A stretch of 64,000 bases of DNA from Strobilurus pachycystidiatus (lineage: Eukaryota; Basidiomycota; Agaricomycetes; Agaricales; Physalacriaceae). This document shows, in pieces, positions 11,938-24,773 of the stretch. Under the pieces are notes generated by a model. The model made no database searches, was not told where the DNA came from, and was given only the letters and a program-made list of their open reading frames with translations. The DNA lies in the NCBI GenBank assembly GCA_019915135.1, contig JAHLMK010000018.1:186001-250000 (forward strand), read 5' to 3'. The position numbers and the translations under genes are program-made. Position 1 is the stretch's first letter; each line of letters opens with the position of its first letter.

Positions 11938-14900
11938 ATGGCTAGCGAAGCACAGCGCCGTGCGCGACTCAACCAGCTCTTGGATTCCTCTCTCCGCGGA
12001 ACCATTCGGCTTGACAATCCCACTCGATGCAAACAGTGGATCGAGGCGGTCTGCGCCCAGCCCGACCCCCCGTCATGCATCGAGCGGATCATTGCCAACG
12101 GACAGCATGGAATCCCGGCCCTCCAGAGCGCCATTCGTTGCGATCTCTCCATTGATGCCCTCAATACACACGTTGTCCAATTCCTCGAGTTCCTGCAGGA
12201 CCCCGCTATCAAGACTCTCAGCAGCGGAGGTCTGCTTGAGCGCGTGATTCAGGCCATTGTAGATCCGCCCACCCTGTGGTCGGCCATCGTAGACGCCTTC
12301 AGAGGGAAGAAGTTGAAGGAGCGCGGGCAGAAATGTTTTGCATGGACGCTGCATCAGCTCATCACTGTGCGTGACGAGACCACCCCTTCTCCGTATCTTC
12401 CCCTCGCCCGTGAGGTAGAGCCCCTCCTCGTCTCTTCGCAATATCCCGATGTCCGAAACCTGGGCCAAAAGATCAAGAAGACGCTTGCTGTCTCCTCGTC
12501 CTCCCCCATCGATCCATACGACCTCTCCGCAGGAGGCCGGCACGACAATGATTTTGTCGAGTTCCGCGACATCGCTATCCTCCCCACTACCGACGAGCTC
12601 TCGTCGCAGGAGGAACCATTCCTTCGTACTCGTGTCATGACCTTCGACGACCCGCATACCGAAAGCCAGCGAGAAGCTGTCTATCTCGACAATACGTTTC
12701 GCCTACTCCGGGAGGATATGATCCACGAGATGCGCGAGGAGTTGCAGATTGCCTTGGGACAGGTGAAAGGGCGGAAGCATCGGGGCTTCGTCGTGAACGG
12801 CTTGACGATCCAGGACTGTGCTCTCGGTGACCCTCAACGCCGCAACAAATGGTCCATCGTCCTCCAGTTTGCTCATGACCTCCCCCAGCTGAAGGCTAAA
12901 ACCCCCATCCAGCGGAAGAAATACTTCACGGACACCCCCAAGTTCCTTAAACACCAATCCCTCGCTTCCCTCATCCTTGACGGAGACGCCGTTGCCTTTC
13001 CGACGGTGTTCCGCGATATCGATCTTCTCGTGAAGCAACCACCGCAAGTTGTTCTCCAACTAGAGGGCGAACTAGCGATTCAGAAGCTGCTCATGCGGAT
13101 GAAGACGGCGAAGGATGTCAAGCTCCTCCAGATCGATGTTGCGGTGTTTGCTTACGAGCCTATCCTCAATGCGCTGAAGAGTATGAAGCTTCTACCCCTC
13201 TCCTCAGAGCTTCTCTTTTGGAAAGAGGGCTCCAATCTCGATGGACCAGCGATGAGCGACGGTCTTGCCGGCGCTGTTGAGCGCCTGAAGTGTCATCCAG
13301 GCCAAGACTTGGGAAGAATTCTTCCACTCGACAAACCCGTCGTTCTTGATTTGGCGCAACAGGACGCGCTTGTTTCTGCTCTCACCCAGAACGTCTCCCT
13401 AATCCAGGGTCCTCCGGGTAAGTAACTATATATTCGCCATCGGTACACTCAGCCTCATGCTCCTTTCTCATAGGGACCGGAAAGTCGTTCATCGGTGCTT
13501 TGCTCGCCAAATTCCTACACCATTTTTCCGACCTCAAGATTCTTGTCGTGTGTTACACGAATCACGCTCTCGATCAATTTCTCGAGGATCTCATCGATGT
13601 CGGCATCGATGAAAAGACCATGGTCCGCATCGGTGGCAAATCGACCACCCGCACCGAGCCGCTGTTGCTTCATAAACAGACGGGCTTCACGTTTCGTTTC
13701 TCCCGTGCCGACCACTCCATCATCAACGACACTAAAGCTGAGATTGAGACACGTGCCGCTTCGTTATCGTCAGCGTTCAAACGCTATCTACAATCATCGG
13801 TTAACAACGACGAGCTCTTGGCATATCTAGAGTTTGACGCCCCCGACTACTTCGACGCGTTCCGAGTTACCCTTCCTACTGATGGCTCCCAAATTGTCGA
13901 CAGGAAGGGTCGTGCTATCAAGGGAGACTATCTCATTAACCGCTGGCGCTGGGGAGATGACGCTGGGACGTTCAAGTCCATCCCTAGTGTACGGAACGCC
14001 ACCGAAATCTGGTCCTTGTCTAAGGACTCACGTTGCGGCTTGGTTGACCAATGGACTGAAGAGTTGCGAAGAGAGGAAATCGAGCAGTTGTATACGACGG
14101 CCCATACGTACAACAAGCTCGTCGAGAAGCTCCAGCGGAAGTTTCGCGAGAAGGAAGCCGCGATATTGGAGAGCAAGCGCATTATTGGCTGTACGACCAC
14201 CGCCGCCGCGAAGTACACTCTGGACATCAAGGCCGCTGCCCCCGATGTCGTTCTTGTCGAAGAAGCTGGTGAAATACTCGAGAGTCATGTTGTCACAGCC
14301 CTCGGCGAGTCTGCCAAGCAGCTCATTCTCATCGGCGATCACAAGTAAGTCATTCTGCTCTATATGGACGTCAATCTCACCCTTCCGTTCTGTAGACAAC
14401 TGCGCCCAAAGGTCAACAGCTACAAGCTCACGGTTGAAAAGAACGCAGGATACGACTTAAACCTGTCCCTGTTCGAAAGACTTGTTCAAAAGGGCTACCC
14501 TCATCGCACCCTCAACAAACAGCACCGGATGCGGCCAGAGATTTCCGACCTTGTCAGGAAGCTCACCTACCCTGACCTCGAGGACGCTCCAAAGACCCAG
14601 AACCGCCCGGACATTCGCGGTCTTCAAGACAACGTTGTATTCATCAATCACGGCAAGCCGGAGATACTGGTTGAGAAAGCATCGGACTCGAAGGATTTCG
14701 GGTCGAAGGGGTCGAAGCAGAACATGTATGAGGCGCGCATAGTCCTGAAGATTGTGAAGTATCTGTCGCAGCAGGGTTATGGCACAGAGAAGGTCGTTGT
14801 GCTCACTCCATATCTCGGCCAACTCTCTTTGCTGAAGGACGAGCTACGCTCAGCAGCGATTGCTGATCCTGTCTTCAATGACCTCGACTCGTCTGATCTT

Positions 14901-17900
14901 ATTCGTGCTGGTCTCATAACGGCCGGCGCTGCGAAGGCAACGCAGCGCAAGTTGCGGCTTGCAACAATCGGTATGCTCTTCTTGAAATTTTGCCCGAGTT
15001 CTCCTTACATACCACCCGCAGACAACTACCAGGGCGAGGAGAGCGATATCATCATCGCTTCCTTGACTCGCAGTAATCCCGACCATAACATCGGTTTCAT
15101 GTGCGCCCCCGAACGATTGAATGTACTTCTATCCCGCGCCCGAAATGGCCTCATCATCATCGGCAACTCGGATACCTTCACAAAATCCAAGAACGGCGGA
15201 GACTTATGGCGCCACTTCTTTGAGGTCATGCAAGGTCACATCTACGACGGATTTCCTATTCAGTGCCAGCAGCATCCAGATCGGAAGGCCCTGGTAGCCT
15301 CCGAAGATGAATTCGAAACAATCTGTCCTGATGGTGGTTGCTCAGAGCCCTGGTAAGCCGCCGTTTTGCTCCCTTTGGTATCAATACTGACCATGACTGA
15401 TCAGTGGCACACCACTCAGCTGTGGGCTTCACAGTTGTCCGTCAAAATGCCATCAGCTCTTTGACCACTCAAACATGCGATGCGAGGCAATCGTTCAGCT
15501 CCAATGTTCGAAGAATCACGATCAGTCCCGACGGTGTAGTGACACCCCAGCTCCTGGGTGTAAGAAGTGTGATCGTGAAGAGGCTCTCGCTGAAAAGAAG
15601 CGACGACGAGACTATGCTCTTCAGAAGAAACGGGATGAAGAGGAGGCGGAACACTTACGCCGAAAGAAGGATATTGACGAGCAGATTGCTGAGGAACGTG
15701 CTCGCCTTCGCGATATGCAGCTCAAGCTAGAACGGGAGTACGAGATTGAACAGAAGAAAGTCGATCTGGACGAGGCCCGATCCTTTTCTTGCCGCGCCCG
15801 GTCCCAAACCCAGGCCGCACCAGTCCCGTCACAGACGACGCCTCAGCGATCAGACGATCTGCCCAGTGCCTTCCCTACATCTCCACCACACTCGCCCAAA
15901 CCCGATGATACCCAGAGTAGACAAAGTTTGTGGTCGAACTTTGCTGGTGCCATTCGGCCGCCCACACAGGTACCATCGTCACCTGCTGCGGTCAACTCTG
16001 TGTCGACACCCAGCGCTTCATCCCCTTCAGAGGCCATTTGGACACGAAGGAAGACGGTCGAGGGTGTAACTAACGCCGCCATCGATTCGATCATGGCCAT
16101 GACTGGTTTGGAGGAGGTGAAGGCGCAGGTTCTTCGTATCTTGGACAAAATCGACGTTTCTTCTCGCCAAGGTATTCCGTTCGACAAGGAGAGGTACAAC
16201 CTTGTCCTCCTCGGAAATCCAGGGACAGGTACGGATCAAGTTTTCTTTGTTCCCGTCCATGCCTGCTTACTACAAGCGATTACAGGAAAGACTACTGTAG
16301 CCAGACATTACGCCAAGTTCCTCAGCTCTGTCAACGTTCTTCCCGGAAACGAGTTCAAAGAAACTACTGGCTCGGCGCTCGCGAACGATGGCGTAAAGGG
16401 TGCGAAGGATCTCATCGAGCAGGTCATCAACGCTGGGGGCGGTGTCATATTTGTGGATGAGGCCTATCAGCTTGCCAGCGAGCATAACTTCCAGGGGTCA
16501 CAAGTCCTGGACTTCCTTCTGGCGGAGATGGAGAACAACATCGGGAAAATTGTCTTCATGCTGGCGGGGTACAACAAGCAGATGGAGAAGTTCTTTGAGC
16601 ATAATCCTGGACTCACTAGCCGTGTTCCGTATCGGCTCCAGTTTGACGACTATACCGATGATGAGCTGCGGCTCATGCTTGCGAAGATGATCGAACGGAA
16701 GTTCAATGGCAGGATGAAAGTCGAAGACGGGATTCACGGCTTGTACGGACGAATCGTGACACGGCGGTTGGGGCGGTGCAGAGGACGAGATGGCTTTGGA
16801 AACGCTCGCGCCCTCGAGAACCTGTTGGTGACCATTTTGAACCGCCAGGCTACACGAATCAGCAAGGAGCGTGTCGCGGGGAGTCGCCCGGATGATCTCC
16901 TACTTGTTCGAGAAGACCTCATCGGTCCAGATCCATCGATGGCCATTGCTCAAAGTGAGAGCTGGACAAAACTCCAGAAGCTTACTGGCCTCGCTTCCGT
17001 CAAGCGTTCTATCCAGGACTTGTATGACATGATCATCCGGAACTACACTCGAGAGCTAAAGGAACAGGAACCGCTCGCCGTATCGCTCAACAAGGCATTC
17101 ATCGGATCGCCAGGCACTGGGAAGACCACTGTTGCAAAACTGTACGGTCGAATTCTAGCCGATATGGGTCTCTTGAGCAACGGGGAAGGTAAGTCATCGG
17201 GTCATGTCTTGTTTTATAGAGCTCAGATTGCTTCCAGTTGTCGTCAAGAATCCGGCCGACTTCATCGGTGCTGCTTTGGGCCAGTCGGAGAGCCAGACGA
17301 AGGCCATCCTGGCCAGTACCTTGGGGAAGGTCCTTATTATTGACGAGGTAGGCACTGCCCCAAGTGGTTGTTGTCTCGGGCTAATGACACCAGGCCTACA
17401 TGTTACATAGTGGAGGCTCATCTGGCCAACAGAACGACATCTACAAGACAGCTGTCATTGACACCATCGTCGCCGAAGTCCAGAGCACGGTTGGAGAAGA
17501 TCGATGTGTTCTACTGTTGGGATACGAGAAGGAGATGAGGGAAATGTTCCGGGTATGAAGCTTAACTTGTCGCTAAACATTCCCTGACTGAGATTTACCA
17601 GGCCGTCAACCCAGGTCTCAGTCGTCGTTTCGCAATTGAAGACGCCTTCAAGTTCGAGGATTTCACGTCAGAGGAGCTGATGGAGATTCTAAACCTCAAG
17701 CTGCAGCAACAGAACCTATCAGCGACTCCGGAAGCGAAGCGCACTGCAATCGACGTTCTCAGCAGGGCCAGTGAGCAATGTTTCCTCGATGCCTATAACT
17801 CAAGCACTGATTCGCGACAGAGATGAGGCCGAACTTCGGGAACGGTGGGGAAGTCGAGAACACCATCGGCAAGGCCAAGTCGAACTTCATGAATCGTGTC

Positions 17901-19508
17901 CGAGGATCTTCTCATGACGACACCATTCAATTCCAACCAGTCGACTTCGATCCCGAGCTCGGTCGCATGGACGACGCTGACAATAAGCTTATCGAACTGT
18001 TCAAGGATGTCGTTGGCTGTGATGAGATCATCAGCAAATTGCGGCGTTTCCAGAAGATGGCTCAGGCGGGAAAGAAGCGAGGCTGCGAAGTTGGAGAGCT
18101 TGTCCCCACCACGTTTGTTTTCAAAGGACCGCCCGGTGCGTCTGCTTGTTCAAATTGACCGGTGAGCATCAGTGACGACTTTACAGGCACCGGCAAAACA
18201 ACAACAGCGCGGAAGATGGGGGAGGTTTACTATGACATGGGACTCCTCAGCCGTGCCGTGGTTCACGAGTTTTCCGTATCGGACATCGTCGCACAGTATG
18301 TCGGACAAACCGGGCCCTTGGTTCGGAAAGCGTTCGAAAAAGCTGCTGGCCAGATCCTGTTCATCGATGAGGCATACCGCCTCAGCGACTCTGACAGTCC
18401 ATTCGCCAAGGAAGCCATCGATGAGATAGTGACTCTTCTGACCGATGAGCGCTACAAGAACAAAATTGTCGTGATCTTGGCGGGATACGATAACGACATC
18501 AACCATCTCCTGGCTGCGAACAGAGGTCTTTCTAGTCGTTTCGTCGAGGAGATCTGCTTCACCAACCTGCGACCTGCGGAGTGCATCGACATTCTCCGAA
18601 ATGACCTGAAGCGGAAGAACGTGTTGCTGGCTGAACTCGATCATACATCCAGCATGCTTTACGACAGCATGGTCGACGTCTTCACGAAGTTCTCTCAGCT
18701 GTCTTCCTGGGGAAATGCGCGCGATGTGAAGGAGTTGGCCAAGAGAATGATTGGTGTTGCCTTCCAAAACGACCATGGCATTGAAGACTCGAATATCTTG
18801 ATACTTGGCTCGGACTCCGCCTTGGAGTGCGCCCAGGAGATGTTGGCGGATCGTGCTGCTCGTGAGGCGACCACAAATACCCACCCCTCGGGTCACGCTC
18901 CTCCAGTTTCCCTTCCAACGGCTCCGCTAGCTCCTCCAACCTTTTCTCCGCCAACTATCAAGACGACGACGACCACAGAAGTAGCAACGCCCAAGCCTAG
19001 GCGTGAAGTCGAGCCTGTCCCTCGAACGAAGGATGCTGATGATGGTCGCGATGCTGGAGTCTCTGACGCGGTCTGGGCTGAATTGGAGAAGGCAAAGGCA
19101 GCTGTCTTAGCAGAGGAGCAGAGGATGCGCAAGGACGTCGAGGAAGCTCAGAGGGCGGCTCAAGAAGCGGAGAGAAAACAGGCTGAGGAGCTTGCGCGCT
19201 TGAAGAAAATAAGGGAGGAGTTGAAGAGGGAGAGGGATCGCGCAAAGCGGGACGAGCTGAAGCGCCAGAGGGAGGCTCAGCGTCTCAAGGAGATAGAAGC
19301 GCTCCGCCAGCGTGAAGCGCTGGAGGAACAGCTTAGAGCTCGGCGCGAGGCAGAGGAAAAGGCGAAGCAACGCGATATCCAGGCTCAGAAGAAATTGCGG
19401 GAAATGGGTGTCTGTGTAGCCGGATTTCGCTGGATTCCATGTGGCTCCGGCTATCAATGTGCGGGAGGTACCCACTTTGTTTCGAATGCGGCGCTGGGCT
19501 TTCAGTGA
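11938..19508 (+). CDS. SF1 helicase with NF-X1 zinc finger and three CbxX AAA+ modules
   Basis: Eleven exons: 11938-13417, 13474-14344, 14396-14970, 15022-15352, 15405-16228, 16286-17188, 17238-17347, 17394-17552, 17602-17770, 17821-18135, 18187-19508. They give 2352 residues. The ATG at 11938 sits in a good context (GCCATGG). Order: helical N-terminus; UPF1/ZNFX1-like helicase with Walker A GPPGTGKS (near residue 491), VEEAGE, the GDHKQLRP motif and the C-terminal LNVLLSRAR motif; a Cys/His-rich NF-X1-type finger (about 1070-1125); coiled coil; AAA+ 1 (NPGTGKTT, IFVDEAY); AAA+ 2 (SPGTGKTT, LIIDEAY); AAA+ 3 (GPPGTGKTT, LFIDEAY); a long charged coiled coil; and a C-terminal cap containing YQCAGGTHFV. 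ZNFX1-type proteins act in RNA surveillance and silencing, and CbxX modules are ring-forming remodelling ATPases. An RNA-protein remodelling role here is inference. The intron at 16229-16285 is 57 nt with no in-frame stop. Confidence 0.9.
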
Positions 19509-19515
19509 TCCATTG

Positions 19516-19584
19516 GCCGATATCTCTCGATCCACGTCTTACTCGTAGACTCAGAAGCCGATATCTCTCGATCCATGACTTACT
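19516..19584. repeat. Short direct repeat after the helicase-AAA gene
   Basis: A 28-bp segment beginning GCCGATATCTCTCGATCCA occurs at 19516-19543 and 19557-19584, 41 bp apart and differing at two positions. It lies just beyond the stop codon, so probably in the 3' untranslated region. Confidence 0.8.
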
Positions 19585-19912
19585 AGACTCGAAGAATACA
19601 TAGATAGGACCTTGTACAGTTTTGAATTCAATCGTCGGCTTACAGATTCAAATGACTTGATGCTTGATTATGAATGTGTAACGCGCGGCCAAAAATTCCG
19701 TAGCGGACTACATAAATTAAAATTATTACAATGAAGACGTGTACTTGATCTTCCTACTGGGTCTGGTCGATCAACGAGGCGCTGACAATTAGCTCACTCG
19801 GATCTCACGGGTCGCGACCTAGTCTTCCATATGTACAGAGTAACAATAAGCAGAAGCTCGTAGAATGACAAGGCAAGACAGTACATGACAGAACTTTCCC
19901 CAAGCGTTTTGT

Positions 19913-21884
19913 TCAAAGGAATACGCGGTCAAAATATCTCTGCACGCCGTCCTCGCTCCTACACATCGCGCCAATGACCCCATCCGGTCTCACTACAACA
20001 TACTTCGCACCCTTCTTTTGGACATCGTAGTGCTTGAACAAATATCCCATGGAATCGACCATCGCTCCAGGAGCCACACTTGATCCCTGCGGCAAGATAC
20101 GGAGAGCATGCACAATCATCTCGTCGCGCGCCACGCTCACGCTCGACACATCCTCCCCGAAGATCAAAACAGTATGCCTCGTCGCGCCAAACACGTCCCC
20201 GAACAAACTCCACGACACTTCCTCTCCATCCCCGTTCAGCGTAAGAAGCCCAGGCGCGTCCGGCGCTCTATCGCCTGCACACACCTCCCCGTCCTCCCCA
20301 CTCCTGTACGCGTCAACCAGCACTGGCATCCCTTCTCCATCGTTGACATCTTGCATAACGATCGTGCTTCCCCGATAGTTAACGCCGAACATCCTCAGCT
20401 CATACGCCTGGCTGAAAGCGGACAATCCCTTTGCAGTCATGAACGTTTTGGTGATAGCCTGGTTCTTGCGGAGCATGGACGCCACGACGGGGAGGCGTTC
20501 CTCCGTGTACGAGTCGAGCAGGGAAGGGGATGAGTGCCCGTGGTAGACAAGGGCAAGTTTCCAAGCGAGGTTGAACTAAGCTTGTCAATTGAGATCGAGC
20601 ATAAGAAAGCCGGGAACGACATACAGCGTCCTGAATACTCGTGTTGAGACCTTGTGCGCCAACGGGACTATGGACGTGACATGCATCTAATGAAAGGATA
20701 TATTCAAATCAGCATCCACCGCGGCCGCGAAGGTCATGCGACGCATACATACCACCAGCGACAAAGACCCGCCCAACGCTGAACCTGTCAACCATGCGTA
20801 TACTAGGACTATCCCATCCCGTCAGCCTCGTCAGCTGTCAGCTTTTGAACGATCACGTACTGAAACATCGACAACCAGGTCATCTCCCCAAACTCGACAT
20901 CAGTCCTCCCCGTCACATCTCTAAACAGCCGAATGAATTCCTCCCTCCCACTAGACGCAGTAGCGGCATCAAGCATCTTCCCTCCACATATAAAGTTATA
21001 CCGCCCATCATTAGTCTCGAACCGCCGAAGTGTGATGCTCGTCGTCTCCCTGTTGCCGAATGTATGGAAGTACTGATGAGAGTGCGCATCAGTATACGTA
21101 CACGAAATGAAAGAGGGAGACATACGTTCGGATCCAGCTCGGTCTTGACGTGAATGTCCCCAACGACGTAAGGACCTTCCTTCATGTTGTCCCCTACGAA
21201 GTCTATCCCAAGCTGTTTGCGTACGAGGCTGTGTGCGCCATCTGTTCCGACCAGGTATGGGACAATGACGATCTCCTCCTTCTCGTTCGCAACCAACCGC
21301 GACTGCACCCCTTCCTCCGTTTGCTCAAACCCGACCAACTCCGTTCCAAACTCTACGTCGACGCCAAACTTTGTTGCGAGATGTTCCCGAAGGAACGCCT
21401 CATGCCGGTCTTGAGAGAACTGGAGAGGGTTGTTCTGTCGACATCGTCAACGAACGTGGCTGTCTTATTTGACAAGCAGACGCACATAAGGCCTATCAGG
21501 CCGATCTTCCTCAGCTCTGAGGAACTCGTGTATCTGCGTCTGGCCGTTGGGTAGGTGGATCATCATGGGTTTCTGGCGACTGCTCTTTTTGAGGACCTCA
21601 GGGAGTATACCGAGGAGATTGTAAATCTCTAGTGTCCGAGGCTAAGAGCGCGTTAGTTCCAGTCAATCAATCAGAATGGGAACACACCTGTATGCCGGAT
21701 CCCTTGAACCCAACGCGAGGAGAAACCAACTTGTCGATGATCCGCACTGGAACTCCGTTCTCCTGCAGAGTGATGGCCAATACGAGTCCAGCGGGTCCAG
21801 CGCCGCTCTATGCACATCGTCAGAGCTAGCGGAAAAAGACAACAGCGAGATGCGCACAATGAGTATCGGGTTGGTGCAATGCAT
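19913..21884 (-). CDS. FAD-dependent phenol-hydroxylase-type monooxygenase
   Basis: Eight exons on the minus strand: 21858-21884, 21688-21807, 21486-21641, 21126-21434, 20861-21072, 20753-20808, 20625-20686, 19913-20575. They give 534 residues, normal for the family. The tiny 9-residue first exon leads into the FAD dinucleotide motif GAGPAGL. The middle has GTDGAHSLVRKQLG (DG motif). The GD motif reads VAGDACHVHSPVGAQGLN, with Cys where Ala is usual, and runs into NLAWKLALVYHG. The last about 170 residues look like the thioredoxin-fold tail of phenol 2-monooxygenases and end with VRPDGVIGAM. The enzyme should use NAD(P)H and O2 to hydroxylate an aromatic substrate. The substrate is not predictable, and there is no nearby pathway partner. 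Confidence 0.9.
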
Positions 21885-22936
21885 GATGGAAGGCAGTGAT
21901 ACGGAATCTGCAAAGATGCCAGTGATGATGGTATTTATGGTATGGTTGATGCCGTCTGGCCGTGTACTCCTGGTAGTCGTGGCGCGCGTCGATGAAACGG
22001 AAGTATCGTATTCGGATAAGCAACGGCATGTGTGAGGTAAGGGGGAGTTCGAGACATGGACATTGGGAACCGCGACACAGGATATGACGGTTGGGACAAT
22101 GGCGGGTAGACGAACGTGCGGAGATCACGATGCTACCTGGCCGGAAGTCTTGGTGACAAAGGACAATAGGGTCCCAAGTCTGATAAGAGACTGATGCTCG
22201 CAGTCGAGATTGAGAGAATGCGGGTCGAGACGCAGCCTGCCTCGCCATGTTTGTTAGCGCGGTTCGAAAAGGTAGAAAGTAGCGCACCTCATGCAGTCTA
22301 GGCATCCACCCACATTCCAGTTCTCGTACTCAAGCAGGCTTTCGAGCACTGCTCAGCGCGTCCCATATGAGTGTTTCCCGGTGTTCAGAGCCCAAGGCGG
22401 TACAATTGAAGATTATCCGCACACAAGATAGATGGCGAAGTTGGCGCGGGGCGAGTGGGTGACGCATAGATTTCAGGAGACATGGGCGCGTTCACCTATT
22501 TTCAGCGCGCTCGCGTTGGCGGTGTCGAAGAAAGCCTGTCAGCGTCGACGACTTGTGGTCGTTGCGAATGCAGCGAGGTCCGGCCAACACCGAATATGAG
22601 AATCAAGCCAAGTGCCGGCGGCAATTTCTTTCCTATCCAACGCTCTCAAGTTCGTTTTCACTCTCCCCGTCGTCACCAAGCACACAAACTCTACCGTTGG
22701 ACGGGCGCCACTACGAGCAATACCTCGCGTATATCTAGATTGCATGATCGGTTATATAAACCAGGGAACGAACACCCGAACTCCATGATCTCGAGACCTG
22801 TATGCAGCTCTTATTTCGCGTCATTTGACCAGGCCCGCCGGCTCGAGCTACGTATTCATTGCTGTCTTGAACATGGCTGTTGCAAATTTCGCAGACGTTT
22901 TGATGATCTTAAATGCAGTGTGGACAGTGCTTGTAT
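21885..22936. other. Intergenic; nothing recognised
   Basis: Contains the upstream region of the monooxygenase gene (minus strand) and the approach to tRNA-Ala. Open frames are short and lack motifs. A TATATAA stretch within GGTTATATAAACC occurs near 22752. Confidence 0.5.
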
Positions 22937-23018
22937 GGGCGTTTAGCGCAGTGGTAGCGCGCATGCTTTGCATTGAATTGCTTGCCTGAGGTCCAGGTTT
23001 CGATCACCTGATCGTCCA
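22937..23018 (+). tRNA. tRNA-Ala(TGC) with a 10-nt intron
   Basis: Acceptor strand GGGCGTT pairs with ATCGTCC (one T-T mismatch, one G-T). The D stem is GCGC/GCGC. The anticodon loop reads TT-TGC-A, followed by a 10-nt intron at the normal 37/38 position, then position 38 and the 3' strand GCCTG. The T arm is CAGGT-TTCGATC-ACCTG, so the usually invariant G53-C61 pair is replaced by T-A. A Pol III terminator (GTTTTGTTTTT) follows at about 23020. The anticodon stem has one mismatch. The gene may be functional or beginning to decay. Confidence 0.75.
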
Positions 23019-23634
23019 ACGTTTTGTTTTTCGTCTACTAGACTACAGCCTCGAGGTCAGAGCTCGTCTCTCGAGCGACGAGCCTCGCGAATCGCCGCGG
23101 CGCCAAGAGTCAACTTTTAACCTTCACAGTCCTCAATCCTGAGTCTAGAATCTTCACACCAGAATCGAGATAACTGAAAGACCTACAGATCATGGCTTGC
23201 GCTATCCACCATGCGACCATGACCGGCAACGCTGTCGTCGCTCATACCTGGCGACCTACATTTTCTCTTCACTCGGTACGATGGAGAGAATATGAACAGC
23301 AAAGGAATAAGTCCCTAGCATTACAGCACAAAACTAGTACACGATCCGGAGTCAATTCAGGCAGGTCCTCGCCATCTGTCCGAGGGTAGTACGGCTCATC
23401 GATCTCTCCGAGTGCGCCAGTCAAAGTCTTCGCCCTCGCAAATTCTTACCGAACGCTTCGCTCTCCAACGGACACGAGATGATTGTTTTTGCGCAGAAGC
23501 TTGCTCATCGATACCTGACAAAATGGCCTTGAATTCGTTTCGTCCTACTTCGGCAGTGACCGCGGCCTCACAGAGGTAGTATACCCGTACCTCCTCCTTC
23601 TTGAAGGCGCCAAAACACGTCTGTGCAATCACTT
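23019..23634. other. Downstream region of the small membrane-protein gene
   Basis: A minus-strand frame at 23396-23632 (VIAQTCFGAFKKEE and onward, 78 residues) looks coding. It may be a further exon of the upstream small membrane-protein gene, but I found no intron that joins it in frame. Confidence 0.35.
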
Positions 23635-24305
23635 TCAGCTCGTGTTTCTGGATGGCAGAAACGCGCTCTGACCATTATCATTCCACTGTTGTATCGCCTT
23701 ACGAGCATCGAGATGTTGATGCTCCTCAAGTTTCCGGGCGATGTCTGTGACCATCTACATGACCGTCAGAGATCCGAATGCCAGTGTTATAGCTGAACGA
23801 TCGCTTACTTCTTCGAGCTTTTCATTTAGAGACGCAAGACCGTTCCTACACGCCCGGGATTGGATGCACAAGCGATGTAGCTCCGGTATATGCCTGTACA
23901 GTTGTCGACTCCTCAGTCTTCGACGATGCAAGTGGAGCAGCTCATTGGCTCTCTTCGATATACTGCCCGCGATATGATCAGCACCGTGACGGTCATGAGT
24001 CAACTTGCGCATCATGATCACGATACTTACAGGTCCAACCTTCGCTGCCCTTCCGCCTGGATCAAGACTATGCCTGTGGCGCTCCCGTTCCTAGACACCT
24101 CATCGCGAAGCCACGCCCTCAACTCGTCTGCCCTCGCCAGAGTTTCAGGCAAAATCACCCCCGGCCAGATTTGAGGAATGACGAAAGCGTAGGTGACAAT
24201 GCCAATGTACACCAATATCCCGAAAGGCGAGGTAGAACCTGGGAAGAGGAAGCTGAGGACACAAATTATCTGCTGGTTGTTGATTCTTTGCTGTCGCAAC
24301 GGCAT
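23635..24305 (-). CDS. Small one-pass membrane/helical protein, family member 1
   Basis: Exons 24031-24305, 23900-23962, 23809-23845 and 23635-23754 give about 164 residues. The protein starts MPLRQQ, has a hydrophobic stretch at about residues 12-50 (GILVYIGIVTYAFVIP), then QIWPGVILPETLARADEL, an acidic/basic helix, and after the first intron ISKRANELLHLHRRRLRSR. The first intron is phase 2 within a Leu codon (RLDL). The same arrangement is found in the genes at 29080-30123, 57029-57654 and 62881-63416, so this is a local gene family. Function unknown. A membrane-anchored helical or coiled-coil role is inferred from hydropathy only. The 3' end is uncertain; further exons may lie at 23396-23632. 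Confidence 0.6.
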
Positions 24306-24773
24306 GTTGAATGGTGAGTGGTTGTACAAGATTGACGAGAGACAGAAGTGCTTTTCCTACCTTCTCTATGAACATCTGAGTGGTTTCAACAGCACGTTGC
24401 CACCACGCGGATGCCAGCCAGGAGGCCAGACCAGGTGCGGTGCACGTCCAGACAGGTATCAATGACGGGTTGAGATGTATGTCATGGAGCCCGATACTTT
24501 GCTTGCCCAGACCTACAACGTACGCGTACTATGTCCAGTAGATGTTCACATCATCCAAAAAAACCACCGTGACCTGGGCATATGGAGACTGCGAGCGCTA
24601 CCTAATGACACGGTTCTATGGTGAGAACATAACATGAGAGGGCAAATAACTGCAGCAGCATACGTCAGAGTATTGAAGTGAAATTATGAGAAAAGGACGA
24701 GCCTCGTACCTCCCCAAGATCTCCTACGCCTTTCAGTGGTAAAGTGATGCTAGTAAGTGAATATGCTGTGAGA

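Noticed and set aside
12073..12657. 194-codon minus-strand frame inside the helicase gene
   Set aside because: Antisense shadow of a well-supported exon.
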